In this document: positions 16,831-21,121 of the stretch, piece after piece | How the letters are laid out: every line of letters begins with the position of its first letter | Position numbering within the stretch: the stretch's first letter is position 1 | From: Lentisphaeraceae bacterium | Lineage (GTDB): Bacteria > Verrucomicrobiota > Kiritimatiellia > RFP12 > DVOR01 | Reading direction: 5' to 3' | Assembly: GCA_004555175.1 (NCBI GenBank) | Contig: SFJE01000030.1 | Span: 1 to 21,121, forward strand | Length of the DNA: 21,121 bases | Made by a program: the position numbers and the translations under genes | Notes under the pieces: model-generated | The model's input: only the letters and a program-made list of their open reading frames with translations | Database searches by the model: none | What the model was told of the DNA's origin: nothing

Positions 16831-19800
16831 TTAAAGGGAGAGGGAAGGGGTTTGCGCCGCGCCAGGGCCGCCAGCGGGCTTCTCATCCGCCGGCTCCGGT
16901 CCGCCCAGAAGCTTCATATCCAGGCACAGACCACGCAGTTCGCTCACGAGCACCGAGAAGGATTCCGGCGTGCCGGCTTCCAACGTGTTCGTTCCCTTGA
17001 CAATCGTCTCGTAGATACGGGTGCGGCCGACCACATCGTCGGACTTGACGGTGAGCATCTCCTGCAGCGCGTAAGCCACGCCGTAGGCCTCCAACGCCCA
17101 CACCTCCATCTCGCCCATACGCTGACCGCCGGCCTGCGCCTTACCGCCCAGCGGCTGCTGGGTGACCAGCGAATACGGCCCGGTGGCACGCGCGTGGATC
17201 TTGTCGGTGACCAGGTGGTGAAGCTTGAGCATATAGATGGTGCCCACGACCACACGCTGGCTGAAGGGCTCACCGGTGAGGCCGTCGAAGAGCTGCGTCT
17301 TACCATCCGGGCTAATCCACGGGACGGTGCCAGGCTCGGTGTTTTCTTCCTGATGCTTGCGGGCCTTGGCCAGCAACTCATCAATCTCGCTCTCCAGGCA
17401 GCCATCGAAGACCGGCGTCTTGACGTGCATCCCCAGCTCGGAGCAAGCGCAGCCCAGAACCGTCTCAAAGAGCTGGCCCAGGTTCATACGCGAAGGCACG
17501 CCCAGCGGGTTGAGCACAATGTCCACCGAACGGCCATCGGGCAGGAAGGGCATATCGCAATCGGGCAGAATGCGCGAGACAACACCCTTGTTACCGTGGC
17601 GGCCGGCCATCTTGTCACCCACCGAGAGATTCTTCTTCTCGGCGATGAAGACGCGCACGCTCTTGACCACGCGATCCTCGTCCACCAACCCTTCGCCGCC
17701 AACGCCCTCAATGCCAATCATATCGAGCTCGGCGAACTTCGGCTCGAAGCTCTCGAGCACGCGGTTGATCTGCTCCTGGTAGGTCTTGTGCTCCACCGGC
17801 GCGATGTGATCGTGCGCGGCGGCCAGCTTGGCGAGCAGATTCTTGGTCACCTTGCGATTCTTCGGGATGATGATCTCGCCATTGGCGCTGTCGCGAATAT
17901 CCACGATGAACTTGTCATTCAAGAAGAGGTCGCTAAAGGCCTTGGCCATCTCGTCGAGCAACTGCTCCTCACGGCGCTTGCGCTGCTCTTCGATACGCCG
18001 CGCCTCAGCATCGGGCGACGACCCCTCTTCCGTGGAGGCGAGGTAGGCTTCCACGCTATCGGCCAGCCCCTCGAGGCCCTTGGCCGCAGGCTTCGCCTTC
18101 TTCTTCTGCGCGGCGGAGGCATCCGCATTCGTCACGCGCACATCCATCACGATGCCCTTGGTGCCGGGCTGGACCTTCAAGGAAGTGTCGCGCACATCGG
18201 CCGCCTTCTCACCGAAGATGGCACGCAGCAACCGCTCTTCCGGCGCCAACTCGGTCTCACTCTTCGGGGTAATCTTACCCACCAGAATGTCACCAGGCTT
18301 AACCTCGGCGCCCACGCGCACCACACCATCGTTATCGAGGTTGCGGAGCATGTCGTCACCGACGTTGGGAATGTCGCGCGTAATCTCTTCGGGGCCGAGC
18401 TTCGTGTCGCGGGCGCTCACCTCGCAGGTCTTGATATGAATAGAGGTGAACTTGTCATCCTTCACGCAACGCTCGTTGATCAGAATGGCGTCTTCGAAGT
18501 TGAAGCCGCGCCACGGCATAAAGGCCACCAGCAGGTTCTTGCCCAACGCCAACTCGCCATCGTCGGTGGCCGGACCGTCGGCCAGGGTCTGCCCCTTGAC
18601 CACGCTCTGCCCCACCTTCACGATCGGCTTCTGATTCACACAGGTGCCGGCATTCGAGCGGCGGAACTTCTCCAGCACATAACGCTGGCAGCCAGCCACC
18701 TTCTCGCCCTTGCGCACACGCGGCGGGCACTTGCCATCCTTAGAGACCACAATCTCCGTGGCCGAGACGTAGGCCACAATGCCATCTTCCTCTGCTAGCA
18801 CCGTCACGCAGCTATCGGAGGCGGCAATGCCCTCGAGGCCGGTGCCCACGCGCGGACGCTCGGTCTTCATCAACGGCACGCCCTGGCGCATCATGTTCGC
18901 ACCCATCAGCGCGCGGTTCGCGTCATCGTGCTCCAAGAAGGGAATCAAGCCCGCAGCGATCGAAATCACCTGCATCGGGCTCACGTCCATCAAGTCAATC
19001 TCATCGGGCGAAGCGGTGGTGAACTCGCCCTGACGGCGCACCTTCACCGTGGGGTTCACAAAGCGCCCCTGCGCATCAAGCGGCGCATTCGCCTGCGCGA
19101 TAACGTGCTTCTCCTCCTCATCGGCATCGATGTAGGCAATCTCGTTGGTCACCTGACCCTTCTTCACCACACGATAAGGCGTCTCGATGAAGCCATACTC
19201 GTTGATCTTCGCGTAGATGCCCAGCGAAGAAATCAAGCCGATGTTCGGACCTTCCGGCGTCTCAATCGGGCAGATGCGCCCGTAGTGAGTCGGGTGAACG
19301 TCGCGCACCTCAAAGCCCGCACGCTCACGCGACAGACCACCCGGACCCAACGCCGAGAGACGCCGCTTGTGCGCCAACGCCGAGAGCGGGTTGGTCATAT
19401 CCATGAACTGACTCAACTGGCTGCGCCCGAAGAAGTCCTGAATCACCGCCTGCAGGCTCTTGGAGGTCACCAACTTAATCGGCGTCAGCACCCCATTGGC
19501 AGAACTCGAGTCATAGGTGCTCATACGCTCGCGGATCAACCGCTCCGTACGCGCCAGACCCTGACGGCACGTATTCTCCAGCAACTCACCCGTGGTGCGG
19601 ATGCGGCGATTGCCCAAGTGGTCGATGTCATCCACCGAACCACGACCCGAGGAAATATTCAGCAGCAGACGCAGCGCCTCCACCACCTCAATGCCATCCT
19701 CTGAGAGAATGCGCAGCTCCTTATCCACCTTGTCCATCAACCCCAAACGCTGATTCACCTTGTAGCGCCCCACCTTCCCCAGGTCGTAGCGATGGCCATC

Positions 19801-20781
19801 ATAGAACTGTGAGCGCACATAGGCACGCGCATTCGCCGCCGTCACCGGATCGCCCGGACGCAGACGGTGATAAATCTCCTTGCAAGCCTGCTCCTCGTTA
19901 TGCGTGGGATCCACCTTCAAGGTCTTCAGCAGCTTACCCTTATCGAAGGACGTATCCACCACCTCCACATAAGGAATCCCGGCACGCGCGGCATACTCCA
20001 TCAGCGACGGCGTCACCGGCTCGTAACGGCGCCCAAGCACATTGCCCGAGTTAATATCCACCAGGTCATTCTGCAACACCCGGTTCTCCAAGTCCTCGTC
20101 CAACCAGCGGTCCTTGGTCGGCAGCGAGTAGAACTTGTAGTAGAGGCGCAGGATGTCCATATCCTCGCTGTAACCCAACGCGCGCAGGAAGGTCGTCACA
20201 TAAAACTTGCGCGTCCGGCGCCGACGATCCAGGTAAACCCACATCGTATCCTGCGCGTCAAACTGAATCTCGATCCACGACCCGTGATCCGGAATAATCC
20301 GCACCGAGAAGAGCTCGTGACCATTCGCGTGCAGTTCCTTCTCCGTGCACACCCCCGGGCTGCGATGCAACTGCGAGACAATCACCCGCTCGGCACCATT
20401 AATCACAAAGGCCCCATCACGCGTCATCAACGGCACTTCGCCCAAATAGACGCTATCGGTGCGCACCTCCTCGCCATCCTTCAACAGGAAGGTGGCATGC
20501 AACGGCGCGGAATAGGTGTCCCCATCGCGCAGCGCCTCCACAGCCGTCTTCTTCGGCTGCTCGAACATATACTGCACAAAGTCCACCGTATAACGCCCAT
20601 CCTTCGACGTCACCGGGAAAACATCCTTGAAAATCGCCTGCAGACCCTTGTTCTCGCGCTTCATCGGCGGAACGTCCAACTGCAGAAACTCTCCAAACGA
20701 CTGCGTCTGGATATCGATCAGGTTCGGCGGCTGGATCGAAGCCATCAGCTTCCCGAACACATAATCACCGTCTTTGGCCAT
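16831..20781 (-). CDS. rpoB: DNA-directed RNA polymerase subunit beta
   Basis: A 1316-residue core subunit. The rifampicin-pocket region is intact (RSQLSQFMD, HKRRLSALGPGG). Asp461, His471 and Ser476 match E. coli Asp516, His526 and Ser531, so common resistance changes at these sites are absent. Also present are RDVHPTHYGRICPIETPEGPN, GDKMAGRHGNKG and DIVLNPLGVPSRMN. A Lys/Ala- and Glu/Arg-rich segment (about 880-950) sits where many bacterial beta subunits carry lineage-specific insertions. I chose the ATG at 20781 because AGAGG lies eight bases upstream. The in-frame GTG at 20790 overlaps that ribosome site and is less likely. rpoC follows after 18 bases. rplL is not found in the 340 bases upstream within the window. 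Confidence 0.99.
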   Translation of the reverse strand: MAKDGDYVFGKLMASIQPPNLIDIQTQSFGEFLQLDVPPMKRENKGLQAIFKDVFPVTSKDGRYTVDFVQYMFEQPKKTAVEALRDGDTYSAPLHATFLLKDGEEVRTDSVYLGEVPLMTRDGAFVINGAERVIVSQLHRSPGVCTEKELHANGHELFSVRIIPDHGSWIEIQFDAQDTMWVYLDRRRRTRKFYVTTFLRALGYSEDMDILRLYYKFYSLPTKDRWLDEDLENRVLQNDLVDINSGNVLGRRYEPVTPSLMEYAARAGIPYVEVVDTSFDKGKLLKTLKVDPTHNEEQACKEIYHRLRPGDPVTAANARAYVRSQFYDGHRYDLGKVGRYKVNQRLGLMDKVDKELRILSEDGIEVVEALRLLLNISSGRGSVDDIDHLGNRRIRTTGELLENTCRQGLARTERLIRERMSTYDSSSANGVLTPIKLVTSKSLQAVIQDFFGRSQLSQFMDMTNPLSALAHKRRLSALGPGGLSRERAGFEVRDVHPTHYGRICPIETPEGPNIGLISSLGIYAKINEYGFIETPYRVVKKGQVTNEIAYIDADEEEKHVIAQANAPLDAQGRFVNPTVKVRRQGEFTTASPDEIDLMDVSPMQVISIAAGLIPFLEHDDANRALMGANMMRQGVPLMKTERPRVGTGLEGIAASDSCVTVLAEEDGIVAYVSATEIVVSKDGKCPPRVRKGEKVAGCQRYVLEKFRRSNAGTCVNQKPIVKVGQSVVKGQTLADGPATDDGELALGKNLLVAFMPWRGFNFEDAILINERCVKDDKFTSIHIKTCEVSARDTKLGPEEITRDIPNVGDDMLRNLDNDGVVRVGAEVKPGDILVGKITPKSETELAPEERLLRAIFGEKAADVRDTSLKVQPGTKGIVMDVRVTNADASAAQKKKAKPAAKGLEGLADSVEAYLASTEEGSSPDAEARRIEEQRKRREEQLLDEMAKAFSDLFLNDKFIVDIRDSANGEIIIPKNRKVTKNLLAKLAAAHDHIAPVEHKTYQEQINRVLESFEPKFAELDMIGIEGVGGEGLVDEDRVVKSVRVFIAEKKNLSVGDKMAGRHGNKGVVSRILPDCDMPFLPDGRSVDIVLNPLGVPSRMNLGQLFETVLGCACSELGMHVKTPVFDGCLESEIDELLAKARKHQEENTEPGTVPWISPDGKTQLFDGLTGEPFSQRVVVGTIYMLKLHHLVTDKIHARATGPYSLVTQQPLGGKAQAGGQRMGEMEVWALEAYGVAYALQEMLTVKSDDVVGRTRIYETIVKGTNTLEAGTPESFSVLVSELRGLCLDMKLLGGPEPADEKPAGGPGAAQTPSLSL

Positions 20782-20961
20782 GCCTGACACCTCTAATTAG
20801 GGGTTCTCGTCGTTCAAGCCCACGCAACCACGCGCAGGTCCAACGTCAGCAGGGGCGATTCCAACGCCCTCCGCTCCGGCGAAAGCCGAGCCCGCGCGCG
20901 ACAGTAGACCGCTGGATCGCCTGCGCAGACCGACACCATCAAGCCCAGAGACCCAATGGAT
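20782..20961 (-). promoter_or_regulatory. Long, structured 5' leader of rpoB
   Basis: About 180 bases lie between the predicted start of transcription (near 20961) and the rpoB ATG. The leader contains short hairpins, for example CGGC-TTTC-GCCG and GGGCG/CGCCC around a seven-base loop. The ribosome site AGAGG is at 20790-20794. No known riboswitch or ribosomal-protein site was recognised. A structured leader would fit RNA-level control of polymerase synthesis, but only the length and pairing are seen. Confidence 0.4.
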
Positions 20962-20967
20962 TGATGA

Positions 20968-20997
20968 AACATAGCACAATACACCCCAAAAAGTCAA
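20968..20997 (-). promoter_or_regulatory. Sigma-70-type promoter of rpoBC
   Basis: On the minus strand TTGACT (20997-20992) and TATGTT (20973-20968) are separated by 18 bases. TGC directly before the -10 box makes it an extended -10. It lies between the right terminal repeat, with its inward-reading terminator hairpin, and rpoB. This implies that rpoBC is transcribed on its own. Confidence 0.75.
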
Positions 20998-21023
20998 CCC
21001 CAAAAACCGGCGGCGAGGATGCT

Positions 21024-21120
21024 CGCGAGTTGTATAATCAACCCGAAACTTTTTACCACCGTGCAATTCGTGTGGAAAAAGGGTATAAGGGGAAGAACGG
21101 AGTTCGTCCCCTTACCTCCC
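21024..21120 (-). repeat. 97-bp terminal inverted repeat, right copy
   Basis: This is the reverse complement of bases 1-97 with no mismatch. Base 21121 adds one more base outside the matched part. It lies about 240 bases upstream of rpoB, in the same orientation relative to rpoB as the left copy has relative to the L,D-transpeptidase gene. Confidence 0.97.
21076..21116 (-). terminator. Terminator-like hairpin in the right repeat copy
   Basis: This is the same bulged stem with inner GAAC/GTTC stem and T-run as at 5-45, read on the minus strand. It would stop transcription arriving from outside the window before rpoB, in agreement with rpoBC having its own promoter. Confidence 0.7.
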
Positions 21121-21121
21121 C

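Noticed and set aside
12724..18798. Two very long open frames on the plus strand opposite rpoC and rpoB (about 1009 and 974 codons)
   Set aside because: They are exact antisense shadows of rpoC and rpoB, caused by the high-GC codon pattern. They have no family motifs and are rich in His, Leu, Gly and Arg in the way typical of such shadows.
20814..20939. 41-residue open frame in the rpoB leader
   Set aside because: No ribosome site and Arg/Ala/Leu-rich composition as expected by chance in GC-rich DNA. It would be worth keeping only if conserved in relatives.
20797..21066. 89-residue open frame across the right repeat and the rpoB promoter
   Set aside because: It starts with a TTG without a ribosome site, runs through a promoter, and its counterpart in the left repeat copy changes sequence right after the repeat.
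1..21121. Idea that the whole window is a transposon bounded by terminal inverted repeats
   Set aside because: It contains essential rpoB and rpoC and no transposase or integrase. There is no information on target-site duplications, and the repeat looks like a terminator with flank rather than transposase binding sites.

Overview
The window is a 21 kb stretch of GC-rich bacterial chromosome with ten convincing protein genes in three transcription units, no RNA genes and no phage or IS genes. The organism is most likely a diderm of the PVC group (Verrucomicrobiota, Kiritimatiellota or Lentisphaerota). This rests on the squalene-cyclase-like toroid protein beside ExbB/ExbD and large secreted TPR proteins, on an ExbB with its own signal peptide, and on the general look of RpoB and RpoC. 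It is an inference from gene content, not a phylogeny.

Layout. (1) Bases 1-4150, plus strand: a three-gene operon with overlapping genes, encoding a secreted L,D-transpeptidase, a purine nucleoside phosphorylase and a MalG-type ABC permease with a very large extracytoplasmic insert. (2) Bases 4151-4452: a convergent intergenic region with inverted-repeat structure and the terminator of the opposing operon. (3) Bases 4453-12276, minus strand: a six-gene operon with a near-consensus promoter at one end and a strong intrinsic terminator at the other. Its order is large TPR protein, small secreted protein, ExbB/TolQ, ExbD, a second ExbD, then a TonB-like membrane protein whose periplasmic part is an alpha/alpha-toroid domain. 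(4) Bases 12313-20997, minus strand: rpoB-rpoC with its own promoter, a leader of about 180 nt and a strong terminator. (5) The two ends of the window carry the same 97-bp sequence in inverted orientation. Each copy starts with a terminator-like hairpin that reads inward.

The most interesting system is the six-gene minus-strand operon. It looks like a Ton/Tol-type machine, with an ExbB-ExbD proton channel driving a proline-rich transducer. The usual TonB or TolA C-terminal domain is replaced by a squalene-cyclase-like toroid with no visible catalytic motif, and two exported proteins are co-transcribed with it. Proteins of this kind are usually annotated only as prenyltransferase/squalene oxidase repeat proteins, and I know of no defined function. 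The second unusual item is the orphan sugar-type permease with its roughly 385-residue insert. The terminal 97-bp inverted repeat most likely marks a multi-copy sequence where an assembly stopped, but it could also be a substrate for inversion.
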